NCBI GenBank assembly: GCA_023678885.1
Contig: CM042963.1
Coordinates: 38,071,105 to 38,135,104, forward strand
Source of the DNA: Pogostemon cablin
Taxonomy: Eukaryota > Streptophyta > Magnoliopsida > Lamiales > Lamiaceae
Length of the DNA stretch: 64,000 nucleotides
Direction of reading: 5' to 3'
Position numbers and translations under genes: made by a program. Position 1 is the stretch's first letter, and every line of letters starts with the position of its first letter. Below are positions 1-13,889 of the stretch, piece after piece. The notes beneath the pieces are model-generated. The model made no database searches, was not told the DNA's origin, and worked only from the letters and a program-made list of their open reading frames with translations.

Positions 1-7
1 GACTGGA

Positions 8-3000
8 TTATGCGTAGTAGCGTTTCAGGAATTTGCCATTTATGGGGCCAATTCCCACTCCATCTTCAGATATCAACTTGTATGCACCATTTGTATATAC
101 TTCTTTCACAACATGTGGGCCATCCCACTTGGGCAAGAATTTATTTCCCACTCGGTGAGTGATGACAATAGGCCTTCTCACAGCAAGGACTAAGTCTCCG
201 ACTTGAAAGGAACGTATCTTCACTTTTTTATTAAACGTTCTGGAGAGGCGAGCTTGATAGCACTCAATTCTCTGTTGTGCTTCTAACCTCTTTTCATCAA
301 GTGCCTCTAATTCTTCAAGACGCAATCGTGCGTTCTCTTCTTCAGTCAAACCTTCTTGTATGGCAATTCTCAAAGATGGTATTTGCTTTTCAAGGGGCAC
401 CACAGCTTCAACCCCATACACAAGGGAGTATGGAGTAGCTTGAGTAGGCGTTCTATAAGTAGTTCGATACGCCCATAAAGCTTCATGAATCCTTTCATGC
501 CAGTCTCGCTTTGACTTGGAGACTACCTTCTTCAACAGATTACACAGTGTTTTGTTGAAGGCTTCGGCAAGCCCATTAGCTGCTGCATTATACATAGAAG
601 ATTTTCTTTGCTTGAAGTCAAACTTCTCACAAAGCTTATCAATCAAAGAGTTACTGAATGGCCTCCCATTGTCTGTGATAATGTATCGAGGCATTCCATA
701 TCTATATATGATGTTAATGCGGATGAAATCAGCCACATTTTCTTTCTTCACTTCTTTCAAGGGTACAACTTCTGCCCACTTGGAAAAATAATCAGTGGCA
801 GCCAGAATATAAAGATGACCTCCGGAAGATTTCGTTAATGGCCCCACCACATCTAAGCCCCATGCATCAAATGGCCATGAAGAAACAGTTGGATGTAATG
901 GCTCCGGAGGCTGATGAATGAGATTTGCATGAAACTGACATGGCTGACACTTTTGTGCATAGTCTATGCAATCTTTTACCATAGAAGGCCAGTAATATCC
1001 CATCCTCTTGATTCTGAAATGTAACTTGGGTCCAGACTGGTGGGCGCCACATATTCCAGAATGAGCTTCCTCCATAGCTTGAAGAGCTTCTTCATCACTT
1101 AAGCATCTTAAGAGAATACCATCAAACGATCTTCTATAAAGTATATCTTTGTAATAGAAGAATCGTGGTGCTCTACGCCGAACATCAATCCTTAGGTGTG
1201 GATCATTGGGGAGCTTATCATACTTCAAGTAATCCACGAACGGTTGTTGCCAATCTTCCTTCCCAATATCGAACACTTCTATGGCACAATACCCAACTTC
1301 TTCATCATCTTCCTTTTCGAAGAAGGGAGGTACCACCCAACTTTTGCAGATCGAAACTTGGAAATGTGCTTCAGGCATTGCTATAGTTGATGCTAGCTTT
1401 GCCAAAGCATCGGCTTGTTTGTTCTTGCTTCTTGGAAGATGTTCAATCTCTACATCTCCAAGCCAATTCATGAGCCTTTGAGCATAGTCACAATACGGAC
1501 GTAGCTCGGGTTTCTTAACCTCATATAAACCAAGCAGTTGATTGATTATTAACAACGAATCTCCATATACCTTAAGGTGTCGCTGTTTTACATCCACTGC
1601 CATCTCCAGACCAAGTATAAGAGCTTGATACTCAGCTACATTGTTAGAGCAATTTTCAGTTAGACTGAACGAGTACGGCAAGACTTCTCCATCTGAGGTC
1701 ACAAATACTACTCCGGCGCCAGCACCTTCTCTGTGAGCAGCTCCATCGAAATACATCTTCCAGGGAGGACTGATTTCAATAGTCAATATATTTTCATCAG
1801 GGAGATCATTAGACAACTCCCATTCAGCAGGCACGGGATGATCAGCCAAGAAATCTGCCAGTACTTGCCCTTTCACCGCTTTTTGAGGAACATAGATAAT
1901 TTCAAATTGCTGCAATTGAAGATACCACCTTGCAAGCCTATCAGAGAGCACCGGCTTTGACATAACGAACTTTAATGGGTTAGCCCTTGAAACCAAGTAA
2001 ACAGTATGAGCTTGAAAGTAGTGTCTTAATTTCTGAATTGCAAAGATGAGAGAAAGACATATTTTTTCAATTGGTGAGTATTTTAACTCATTTGGGGTCA
2101 TCGTCCTACTCAAATAGTACAAAGCACACTCCTTTCCCTCATCATTATTTTGTGCAAGCAGGGCTCCAACTGATCTTTCTTGAGCAGATATGTAGAGAAT
2201 CAATGGACGTCCGGCTATTGGAGCAACCAATACTGGCGGCTTCATCAAATATGATTTAATACTGTTAAAGGCATTAGTGCAAGATTCATCCCATTCAAAT
2301 GGGCTGCCCTTTTTCATAAGATGGCTGAATGGTTGGCATCGGCCGGCCAAATTTGATATGAATCTTCTTAAGTATGCCAGCTTACCTTGCAAACTCTTGA
2401 GCTCATGTATGTTTCGGGGTACCTGCATCTTCATAATTGCATCAATTTTTGCTCTGTCAATTTCAATGCCACGATGTCGGACAATGAATCCAAGGAACTT
2501 TCCAGAAGAAACTCCAAATGCGCATTTAAGTGGATTCATCTTGAGTTGGAATTTTCTAAGACGCTCAAATATTTGTCTTAAATCTTGGAGATGATCCTTT
2601 TTCTTCTTTGATTTTACCACGATGTCATCAACATAACATTCGACATTCTTATGGAGCATGTCATCAAATATCTTTTGCATGGCTCGTTGATAAGTGGCAC
2701 CGGCATTCTTCAAGCCAAATGGCATAACATTGTAGCAATATATTCCTTTAGGAGTGCGGAAAGCTGTTTTCTCTTGATCTTCTGGGGCCAGGCTAATTTG
2801 ATTATAACCAGACGATCCGTCCATAAATGAAAGGATTTCATGGCCAGTTGTTGCATCAATCATGAGCTCAGTAATTGGCAATGGAAAGTCATCTTTTGGG
2901 CATGCCAAGTTCAAATCCCGGAAGTCAACACACACTCTAAGCTGTCCGTTTGCCTTCCTTACTGGCACAATGTTAGAGAGCCAAGTGGGATACTTCACTT

Positions 3001-4729
3001 CTCTTATTTTTTTCGTCTCAAGGAGTTTATTAACTTCAGCCTCAATCAAGGGAACCAGCTCTGGTCGAAATCGACGCTGCATCTGCTTAACTGGCTTGGT
3101 TCCTTCTTTTATTGCTAAATGATGAACTGCCACCTTTGGATCTAATCCGGGCATTTCTTTGAATGACCATGCAAACACGTCTCTAAACTCTTGAAGAAGC
3201 TCAATGTAAACTTTTTCTTCATCGGCTGTCAACAAAGCACTTATATAGGTTGGCCGTGGATCGTTATCAACACCCAAATTAATCTCCTTCAATTGATCAA
3301 CAGTAGATTTGACACCCTCTTCAAATTCTGGAGGAGCATCATCAGCATCTTCCTCTTCGGTTGAGGTCTCCTCTCGTATAGTGACATGATTCACCGTGGC
3401 AACTTGTTCCAAGAATTCTTGCCTTTGAAAACGTGGGTTGGACCTAACTTGTTCATTCTCTCCCACTTTAACAATGCTCCCCACTTCATAGCCATCTCTT
3501 CTCATCTCGACGATCTTGCTTTGTAGATCTCTTTCTGCACTTTGTAGATCTGTTTGCATGATGATGGAATGAACAACATCTGATGAGCCTACACTTTCAC
3601 GATCACCTTCTTCATTTCGGGTGAAGATTATTGTTCGTTTCTTAGCTTTCAACATTGTGCCACATGATATAGTCAGGAAATGTCGTCTTTTCATGCGAGA
3701 TGGGATCCGACTATGTATCTTTGGGAAGCTTGGGAACTTAGTGGTCCTTTTAGCCCCAGCTGGTTTGAGTCTCTCGAATACTGAGATTCTTTCTGTCTTT
3801 CTATCTTCCTCATGAGACTCCTCTTCTTCAGAGAGAATTTCATCTTCAGTGATGTAGTTTGTGTTTGCCCTCTTTATCGCAATGCGAACAGGTTTTTGCG
3901 GAACATATCCTATGCCTGTTCTAATACACTTGGAAGTACGGCCATTACTCTTCAATTTCTCTTGGGTGGTTCCACTAGGAATCTTATGAGACAGTTCATT
4001 TGCCGCACCTTTTTCTTGAGGGTCATAACCAGCTTTCACAAGAAGTTTGTAAGCTTGTGGGCTATACGATTTGGAAACTGCCGCCTCAAATACATCTCCG
4101 TGCTCGGTTTTAGCCGCTTGTGTTGGGCGAGTGAATCCTTGGAGTGGAGGGGGAGAGGGCCTCTCAGCGTCAACCTTAGTCAGGGGTAGTGTCAACCCTT
4201 CTACAGTTTTGATCAACTGTTTACTTTTATTAGAATGTGTGGATGAAACATCATCTGCATTCTCTTTTTCTTGTTTATCATCACCTTTATCTTGTGATGA
4301 AGTTCCTTCCTGCTTATCGGCCTTGATACTTTTCAGAAAATATCTAGCGTCTGCGAAGTATGACTCTGCTTCTGTAAATGGCTTTTCATCACCGAGTACC
4401 TTTTTTATGTTACCTCCCTCGCAGTATTTGAAGCACTGATGCAGCGTAGAAGGAATCACTCCATTTTCATGCAACCATGGGCGCCCCAAGAGCATGTTGT
4501 ATGATGTTTTAGCATCAATGACATGAAACAGAATTGTTGAGGCCATCTCATCTATTATCAAATTCATGACTATCGTACCAAGTGTTCTCTGGCCCTCTTG
4601 ATTGAACCCATGAATCGTTAATCGGCTACTGCCAAGTTCATCTGTTGAAATCCCTAACTTTTTCAACGTTATTAGAGGTAGGATATTGACCGCTGAACCT
4701 CCATCAATCAGTATTCGATTCACCCTTTG
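8..4729 (-). CDS. pol: Ty3/gypsy (Tat lineage) retrotransposon pol polyprotein: protease, RT, two RNase H domains, integrase
   Basis: One open frame of about 1,570 codons. Domains in order: aspartic protease with an LIDGGSA active-site motif at residues 5-11; reverse transcriptase about 555-760 with FMDG and the YVDD catalytic box at 697-700; the RT-linked RNase H about 810-960; a second RNase H about 987-1115 (MYFDGA, YGDS, NKQADALAKLA); integrase with an HHCC zinc finger about 1221-1262 and catalytic D1291, D1351 and E1387. The last two have 35 residues between them, the expected D,D35E spacing. The extra archaeal-type RNase H is the hallmark of the plant Tat lineage (Ogre/Retand relatives). 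The frame begins two codons after the gag stop, in the same frame, and has no ATG at its start. It therefore needs readthrough of that TAG, or the TAG is a disabling mutation. All visible catalytic residues are intact, suggesting a fairly young copy. The 3' LTR lies beyond position 1. Confidence 0.96.
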   Translation of the reverse strand, partial: QRVNRILIDGGSAVNILPLITLKKLGISTDELGSSRLTIHGFNQEGQRTLGTIVMNLIIDEMASTILFHVIDAKTSYNMLLGRPWLHENGVIPSTLHQCFKYCEGGNIKKVLGDEKPFTEAESYFADARYFLKSIKADKQEGTSSQDKGDDKQEKENADDVSSTHSNKSKQLIKTVEGLTLPLTKVDAERPSPPPLQGFTRPTQAAKTEHGDVFEAAVSKSYSPQAYKLLVKAGYDPQEKGAANELSHKIPSGTTQEKLKSNGRTSKCIRTGIGYVPQKPVRIAIKRANTNYITEDEILSEEEESHEEDRKTERISVFERLKPAGAKRTTKFPSFPKIHSRIPSRMKRRHFLTISCGTMLKAKKRTIIFTRNEEGDRESVGSSDVVHSIIMQTDLQSAERDLQSKIVEMRRDGYEVGSIVKVGENEQVRSNPRFQRQEFLEQVATVNHVTIREETSTEEEDADDAPPEFEEGVKSTVDQLKEINLGVDNDPRPTYISALLTADEEKVYIELLQEFRDVFAWSFKEMPGLDPKVAVHHLAIKEGTKPVKQMQRRFRPELVPLIEAEVNKLLETKKIREVKYPTWLSNIVPVRKANGQLRVCVDFRDLNLACPKDDFPLPITELMIDATTGHEILSFMDGSSGYNQISLAPEDQEKTAFRTPKGIYCYNVMPFGLKNAGATYQRAMQKIFDDMLHKNVECYVDDIVVKSKKKKDHLQDLRQIFERLRKFQLKMNPLKCAFGVSSGKFLGFIVRHRGIEIDRAKIDAIMKMQVPRNIHELKSLQGKLAYLRRFISNLAGRCQPFSHLMKKGSPFEWDESCTNAFNSIKSYLMKPPVLVAPIAGRPLILYISAQERSVGALLAQNNDEGKECALYYLSRTMTPNELKYSPIEKICLSLIFAIQKLRHYFQAHTVYLVSRANPLKFVMSKPVLSDRLARWYLQLQQFEIIYVPQKAVKGQVLADFLADHPVPAEWELSNDLPDENILTIEISPPWKMYFDGAAHREGAGAGVVFVTSDGEVLPYSFSLTENCSNNVAEYQALILGLEMAVDVKQRHLKVYGDSLLIINQLLGLYEVKKPELRPYCDYAQRLMNWLGDVEIEHLPRSKNKQADALAKLASTIAMPEAHFQVSICKSWVVPPFFEKEDDEEVGYCAIEVFDIGKEDWQQPFVDYLKYDKLPNDPHLRIDVRRRAPRFFYYKDILYRRSFDGILLRCLSDEEALQAMEEAHSGICGAHQSGPKLHFRIKRMGYYWPSMVKDCIDYAQKCQPCQFHANLIHQPPEPLHPTVSSWPFDAWGLDVVGPLTKSSGGHLYILAATDYFSKWAEVVPLKEVKKENVADFIRINIIYRYGMPRYIITDNGRPFSNSLIDKLCEKFDFKQRKSSMYNAAANGLAEAFNKTLCNLLKKVVSKSKRDWHERIHEALWAYRTTYRTPTQATPYSLVYGVEAVVPLEKQIPSLRIAIQEGLTEEENARLRLEELEALDEKRLEAQQRIECYQARLSRTFNKKVKIRSFQVGDLVLAVRRPIVITHRVGNKFLPKWDGPHVVKEVYTNGAYKLISEDGVGIGPINGKFLKRYYA

Positions 4730-6496
4730 CTATTGAGTGCAACCAGCTACGAACAAGGGTCGGTTGTGAGATTGTGAACCGAGCAGTAAGTCTTCCTCAG
4801 TGAAGGTAATCTTCATAGCATGGGCCTTACTTTCAACTTTAGGCACAATAGCTTCGCCTGCCATATGGCATGAATAATTATTTCCACCGTCTGCAGAAGT
4901 AGAGTTTGCAGTTGCATCTTCATCTAGAAAGATCTTCCCTTGCTCAACCAATCGCATAACTTTGTCTTTAAAGACAAAGCAATCTTTGATAGAATGTCCC
5001 ACCAATCTATGATACTTGCAGTATTTCGGATTGTCCGTTTGTCCCGCTTCTTCTGGTCGCTTCATTTCAGGAAGCTCGATAAGTTTATCTTTGAGCAGAT
5101 CATCGAGTATGCCTGGGACATCCGAATCAAGGAATGGGTACTTCCTTTCTTGCATTTCTTTCAAGGTCAATCTTCTTTGCCCCCTTTCTTGGGACTCATT
5201 CTTCACTTTATCATCTTTTTCATTCTCATTCCTTCGAAACTTGACAGTTGATGCATTTGTTGCCATAGACCCTTTTTCGGAAGATTTATTGTAGGGTTTG
5301 CCCCCTTTCCTTGCCTCTTGCTTTTCTTTATACTTGTAGGATCCAGGAATTGGTGGTTCTACAACTTCACTTATCCCCATACTTAGCTCCATGTCGTGAG
5401 CTCTTGTGGCCAAGTCTTCAAAGGTTTTAGGCTTAATCCCTTGAAGTATGTAACGAAGGTTCCATTGCATTCCTGCTGTGCACATCTCAATGCCAGAAAC
5501 TTCAGACAATCGATCTTTACAGTTTAGGCTCAAATTTCTCCATCGATTAATGTACTCAATTACTGGCTCTTCTTTTAACTGACGGGTGTTCGTCAACTCT
5601 ATCATGCTAACCGTCCTCCTAGTACTATAGAAACGGTTAAGGAATTGATATTCCATCTGATCCCAACAGTCTATAGAATCAGCCTCCAAGTCGGTGTACC
5701 ATTCAAAAGCATTTCCCTTCAGAGAGCGAACGAATTGTCTTACCATATGATCTCCGTGAGTGCCAGCATCATTGCACGTTTCTATGAAATGTGCTATATG
5801 TTGCCTTGGATTACCTTTGCCATCAAACTGTTGGAACTTGGGGGGTTGATAGTTAGGTGGCATCCTCAAGTTGCCAACCCTCCTAGTATAAGGCTTAGCA
5901 TAAGCGAATGAAGGTTTAGAGCTCTCTTCGAATTGGTCCTTCATTGTGCCAAGTATAATGCTTTTTAACTGGCTGATAGGAACCATTCCATCATGGGAGA
6001 TGTTCAATTCTTCTTCAATCACCCTTTTCCCCATCGTCTGACGCTTCGCGGACTCATCTACTTCATTTTCAGCATCTTCTTCTTGCTTTTCGTTCGCATG
6101 GCTAGTTTCAGCACCAGCCATTTTCTCCATCAGTTTGAAAATCAAAGTATTTTGTTCTTGGTTCTGTTTGGCGAGTGCAGCAACGGATTCAGTTAAGCTT
6201 GCCAACTGTTCTTCGACAGACGAAGTGTTTATTGCCATTGTCGAGGCTATGGATGAATCAGACGATGAGCTTTCTTCAAGTATAGGGGTTGAATTAGCTG
6301 AGTCGTTTTTCTCATCTTTATCATCATATGGTATCACTCCAGAGGTAACTCCAACTGAAGAATTTATCTCTGAAGAGGCTTCAGATCGTGCCATCTTTGA
6401 CATGCTTCTAGTTGTCACATTAACGTCTTCCACTTGTAATTCTGAAGACTTGAAGATAGAAGCTGATCTGTTGACTTTGACCCTTAGCGGAACCAT
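4730..6496 (-). CDS. gag: Ty3/gypsy (Tat lineage) retrotransposon gag
   Basis: The capsid/nucleocapsid precursor of the same element, 588 aa from the first ATG (6496). The open frame runs further upstream, but that part reads through the primer-binding site and LTR end, so I chose this ATG. The N-terminus is low-complexity and Ser/Glu-rich. The central part matches the retrotransposon gag (capsid) domain, with a typical GNAFEWY core followed by the FLNRFY segment. Near the C-terminus is a short Cys/His element (CKYHRLVGHSIKDC), a variant zinc knuckle for RNA binding. The frame ends at TAG, in frame with pol two codons later, in the context CAA TAG CAA AGG. Expression should start from the LTR TATA box at 7288-7295 and cross a leader containing the 41-bp repeats. 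Confidence 0.94.
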   Translation of the reverse strand: MVPLRVKVNRSASIFKSSELQVEDVNVTTRSMSKMARSEASSEINSSVGVTSGVIPYDDKDEKNDSANSTPILEESSSSDSSIASTMAINTSSVEEQLASLTESVAALAKQNQEQNTLIFKLMEKMAGAETSHANEKQEEDAENEVDESAKRQTMGKRVIEEELNISHDGMVPISQLKSIILGTMKDQFEESSKPSFAYAKPYTRRVGNLRMPPNYQPPKFQQFDGKGNPRQHIAHFIETCNDAGTHGDHMVRQFVRSLKGNAFEWYTDLEADSIDCWDQMEYQFLNRFYSTRRTVSMIELTNTRQLKEEPVIEYINRWRNLSLNCKDRLSEVSGIEMCTAGMQWNLRYILQGIKPKTFEDLATRAHDMELSMGISEVVEPPIPGSYKYKEKQEARKGGKPYNKSSEKGSMATNASTVKFRRNENEKDDKVKNESQERGQRRLTLKEMQERKYPFLDSDVPGILDDLLKDKLIELPEMKRPEEAGQTDNPKYCKYHRLVGHSIKDCFVFKDKVMRLVEQGKIFLDEDATANSTSADGGNNYSCHMAGEAIVPKVESKAHAMKITFTEEDLLLGSQSHNRPLFVAGCTQ

Positions 6497-6534
6497 CTTA
6501 CTTTGCTCGAAGAGGAGATGAGAGGTAGAAACGG

Positions 6535-6552
6535 TCCCACCGGGCGTGCCAA
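6535..6552 (-). other. Primer-binding site of the Ty3/gypsy element
   Basis: The minus strand reads TGGCACGCCCGGTGGGAC five bases after the LTR end (TTACA). A TGG start just inside the 5' LTR is the standard position for tRNA-primed minus-strand synthesis, and similar PBS sequences occur in Tat-lineage elements. I did not identify the primer tRNA. Confidence 0.8.
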
Positions 6553-6989
6553 AATTTGTAACAACAAATATTGTATTTATTAAAATAATAAACACAAAAG
6601 ATATTACAACGAAAATCCAAGATGGATTAAATTTGAGAATTTGGGTAGACAGTCTCTAACTATCCTCTGATTCCTCTCTTGAGTTGACTTCTTGACTCTA
6701 TCAACTTTCGGAGCTGGATCTTCGGATGAAGCTTGTCCGAGCTCGGGTTCGGGACTTTAAGCTTGAAAACGTTTATCCAGAGGCGGAGCCTTTGTTCGGA
6801 TCGAACGTTTGACTTAAATTTGTCGTGAAGAACGTCGTTCAATTTGGTAGAACACCGTTGTCCTCACGAATTTACTGGATGAAGAACGCCGGATCGGAGA
6901 GGCTTAGCACCTTGATCCTTGATCGGAGGCAGTTCTTGACTTGAAGTTACTTTGAAGCTGCTTGAAGACTGGTTTGAAGCCTTCGATTT

Positions 6990-7225
6990 GAAGCTTTGAA
7001 GATTTGAAGATCTGGAGCTTGAAGACTCGAAGATTTGAAGATCCTCGAAGGTCTTGAGCTTGAAGATTCGAAGATTTGAAGATCCTCGAGTGTTCTTGAG
7101 CTTTGAAGATTCGAAGATTTGAAGATCCTCGAAGGTCTTGAGCTTGAAGATTTGAAGATTTGAAGATCCTCGAAGGTCTTGAGCTTGAAGATTCGAAGAT
7201 TTGAAGATCCTCGAGTGTTCTTGAT
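6990..7225 (-). repeat. 41-43 bp tandem repeats in the LTR R/U5 region
   Basis: About five imperfect copies of a 41-bp unit built on GAAGATTTGAAGATCCTCGA (plus-strand reading), alternating between 41- and 43-bp versions. They lie downstream of the LTR TATA box and so would be in the 5' untranslated leader and at the 3' end of the element's RNA. Confidence 0.85.
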
Positions 7226-7287
7226 TTCTTCAAGAGCGTCTTGTTTTCGGGTGCTTGAATGTGTTTTGAATGAGGACTGAAGACCCT

Positions 7288-7295
7288 TATTTATA
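7288..7295 (-). promoter_or_regulatory. TATA box of the LTR promoter
   Basis: TATAAATA on the minus strand, about 790 bases upstream of the gag ATG. The transcript would start around 7255-7265, defining the U3/R border. It is the only strong TATA element in the LTR facing gag. Confidence 0.65.
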
Positions 7296-8447
7296 GGTAG
7301 AGAAAATAACCACTTGAGAGATATTTTCTCCTTCAAAAGATATGTTGGGCTTTTTTCCTTTAATTAAGTCTGCTGGACTGGATACGGGCCTATTTAATTT
7401 AATTAAGCCTGCTGGATTTGATTTGGGCCTATTTAATTTAATTAGGCTTTGACTTGGGCCTATTTAATTTAATTAGGCTCGCTGGATTCAACTTGCTGGA
7501 CTTGTTGACTTAAATCAGGCCCACTTGCCTTGGATTAAACCCAATTAATTTAAATTGAGTCCATTTGGCTTGGATTTGACCAATTTAATTTAAACTGAGC
7601 CCATTTGGCTTGGATTTGGGCTCAAATAATTATATTAATTACTAATTAATTATTCATTTATTTTAAGGAACTATTTTATTTAAATTCCTTAATAAATAAA
7701 TATTTAATCAATACTTAATATATCTTCCTCTGCATTTTATTTATTTAGGCAATAAATTTTAATTGCCTACACCCTCCATTTATCTTGTCTATTAATATTG
7801 ATGCAAGGATATATAATGGACCCCTATCATTAGGATCTAATATTAATTATTTTAGATGACAATAAAACAAATTGAGTGAAGACCATAAAATAAGCAACTC
7901 GCATGCTTATCCCTCGTATATCATGTTTTAAAATAATACCACGTGTAATCATTTAAGAATTATCCAAACACAGTTATTGCGCGAGGACTATGATACTAGT
8001 GACATTAATTGATGAATCTTTTCCATTTTAAATACAAAAGATTATCTAGATTATCATTTTGGGGACTTCGAAATATTAATTTATAAGCTTAGAATTTGCT
8101 GATCTTAAATTTTAAAGTCAGACTTCTTAAATTTTAAAGTCAAACTAGATGTATTTGAAATACCGATGCATCTGATTAGTAAGAACTATTAGATCAATAA
8201 CCACCCCTTATTAAATAAAATAATTAAAAATTAAAAAAATATAGTATCTTAAAAAACTTTTATAAATCTTTGGTGTACTATGCACCAATAACTCTAAATT
8301 TTAATATCGTTAAATTATACGACATGATTTTTTATATCATTTTAACGGTGACATATAATAAATATTTTTCTTTAATGACGATCAATTATGAAGAAAGTTG
8401 ATGTGGCAATTATTAAGTAAATAACTTTCAATGATTTTAAAGTTTTA

Positions 8448-8882
8448 GGGGGGCGTTTGGTATATGGGAAGGAGGAATGAAAATCATAGTAATAGTGGTG
8501 GGGAATGATAATGAGTTTGTCTTTTATTCTAATATTGTTTGGTTAATAATGAAGAATGTGTATCATAGTTATTGATGTTGTTTGGTATGATTAAAATTTT
8601 TTAGGAATTGATTAATATTTTTTACTATTATTTTTTTATTTGATCATATTTTGTTATTATAAGCATAAAATTACTATTTTAACAATTTTTAATTTTTTAT
8701 AAAATTTTATATCATTAAAATAATATTTATAAATAGGGATAGGTTACAAATTAGAGAGAAATGGAGGATTCCTCAAAGTAAGGAATGAAAATTCCTATTC
8801 ACCTATCAAACCCCTCGACCAAATACACTTCTTTAATTCCATTCCCAACCCCCCCCCCCCCCCCCCCCAAACAAACATGCCC
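8448..8882. mobile_element. Tourist-like MITE (PIF/Harbinger type) with poly-C tract
   Basis: Left end GGGGGGCGTTTGGTATAT and right end ...AAACAAACATGCCC form an imperfect inverted pair, flanked on both sides by TTA, the usual PIF/Harbinger target duplication. It contains a run of about 19 Cs near 8851-8869. A related element with the same architecture sits at 36.9 kb. Confidence 0.65.
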
Positions 8883-10284
8883 TTAGACTTAAATCAATAA
8901 TTTAACTTTTTTAAGGCTACTATTGTTACACATTTTGTTTAGGATTTCTCGTTCTAAATAATATGTTTAATTTGTTATTTCAAAATTTATTTTCTGTCCC
9001 TAAATTTATAGCTGATTACATGTTACAAATATACACACACACCATGTCAAAATTGTAAGGATTCATGAATAACACAAAAAATTAATGAAAATAATTGATT
9101 CCCAGTATTTCCCACTGATTATATATATACTTACGTGGGTGTAGCTGTTGTTTTAAAATTGAGTATATTCCATATGAGAAGATTAAGAAGCTTTAAGTAG
9201 CATTATGTGTTGGGTTTGACAATGGACTTGATTTATGGTCCAATTTAGGCATGACATGTGTTGACCACACTAGCTCAATAATTATAGGATAATACAATTA
9301 ATTATTTTTTCTTGAGTAGGCTACGCGTTTGTTTCACTACTGACTACCCTCACAAACACACATTTGGTGCGTGAATTCAAAGGTGAAACATAATTAAAAT
9401 TAAATTACCGGCATACTCTGTTGTTTGGATATATTTGGACATCAGCTTTGAATGTATTTATCAACGTTAATATAATTTTTTTTAAAAAAAAAAAGGTACA
9501 TGTCATTTGACTGATATAAAATACAATTTTTACTAATTAATAGGGTAGCATTTTTAACACAAATAAAATTTGATTTATTTATGAAACTATGGAACGAGTA
9601 TATAATTATTATTGTAAAACATTCAAGAAGCAGATCATTCTCATAATTAGTTGGAGAAAATATCATTTTTCACAATCTTGAACAAATTCATTTAAGGCAA
9701 AAACTATTGTGCCTCACCAATTCCATTCCAATTCTCTCAGACAAGACTAGGAACAACAATGCTGTCCTCACCTGCTAACCGCACTATACACGTGGTTGAT
9801 GTATGTATGTGACCCTTGTGTCGATCTTACTTTCGCTGCTTGCCCGTGCGCGGGTCGACTCACAAGAAATGCAGCTAGGCCATTAAGGATGGAGTTGCTT
9901 GTACTTGAATTTTCTTTTTCGAGATTGCCTTCGTGTTCCGTGTACCGCAAATAAGCTTATGTAGCCTATGCGAAAGGACACACTGTGTCCCCATGTGAAC
10001 ACAAGACAAGAGCCTCACTCTTCATTTAATCTAAAGAAATCAATGGGCACAAAAAGGTCGTTCACTTTAACTTAATTAATTTTGGGCAGTGACGTAAGGA
10101 AGACATCATCATGATACGCAAAATCATCATATGATAACACCATTTTCTAAAAAAATAACATTTCGCAATATATATTTCCTGTAGAAAACCAAATTCTAGA
10201 ATATGGCTGCATAATACAAGCACCTTTTATCACAGCACAACCATAAAACATTTATCGCATTTGTGTCGTTATCAAAACAGTATA

Positions 10285-10512
10285 CTCCCTCCGTCCCACA
10301 AAAGTTTACATGCCTTTTCTAGCACGGAAATTAAGAAAAATAATAACTTTTAGAAGTATTATGGGTGTGTGTTAGATAAAAGTGATTTTTTTGTAAATAA
10401 AGTGTATAGGAAATGGTGATTGTGTTTGACTTTTTACTTTTTTAGGAATATGCAAACTTTTTTGGGCAAACCCAAAATGGAAGGTGTGCCATCTAAAATG
10501 GAACGGAGGGAG
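10285..10512. mobile_element. Stowaway-like MITE
   Basis: Ends CTCCCTCCGT...ACGGAGGGAG flanked by TA on both sides, the signature of Tc1/mariner-derived Stowaway elements. Internal sequence ordinary and non-coding. Confidence 0.85.
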
Positions 10513-10769
10513 TAAACCATAATATGCCAACCGTAGGATGAACATGTAACAATAGACTACGAAAACTATATTCTTCTCATGTACGAAGAGCACGTACGAT
10601 GTTTGTAGGTTATAGATTAAACATTAACTAGCAAATGTCTTCAGCTTATAGCTCAAAAAGGATTTCCATCAAAAGGAACATAAATGGCTATTAATTCAGA
10701 CATAAAAACAAACTTTTACCCGTCCAGGAAAAACTGCATGGTCATTCATTCAGGTAAAAATAACATAAC

Positions 10770-13819
<3,050 letters not shown>

Positions 13820-13889
13820 GGCTTGAGAGTTTGGAGGCCGCGCCGCTACCTTTCTCTTTGAGGCGGATGAGTGGTTGAGAGGGAATATG

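Larger units (their letters stand above)
6557..7771 (-). mobile_element. 5' LTR of the Tat-lineage Ty3/gypsy element
   Basis: On the minus strand a segment starting TGTAGGCA and ending TTGTTACA (perfect TGTA...TACA ends) abuts the primer-binding site. It is 1,215 bp with these borders. It contains a TATA box, a U3 region with AT-rich imperfect repeats (about 7370-7620) and a repeated R/U5 region. The inner border next to the PBS is firm. The outer border is inferred from the terminal dinucleotides, because the partner LTR and target-site duplication lie outside the window. Confidence 0.75.
7772..10769. other. Intergenic AT-rich region with two MITEs
   Basis: Between the retroelement LTR and RPS3. 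Apart from the two MITEs listed separately I see no gene. The short open frames here are in AT-rich low-complexity sequence. A fragment around 9985-10010 (GTGTCCCCATGTGAACAC) resembles the hairpin repeat found at 14.1 and 26.7 kb. Confidence 0.6.

Noticed and set aside
3812..4439. Plus-strand frames opposite pol
   Set aside because: Antisense shadows of the retrotransposon polyprotein.
9442..9666. 74-codon minus-strand frame
   Set aside because: AT-rich, no homology recognised, no splice or promoter context.
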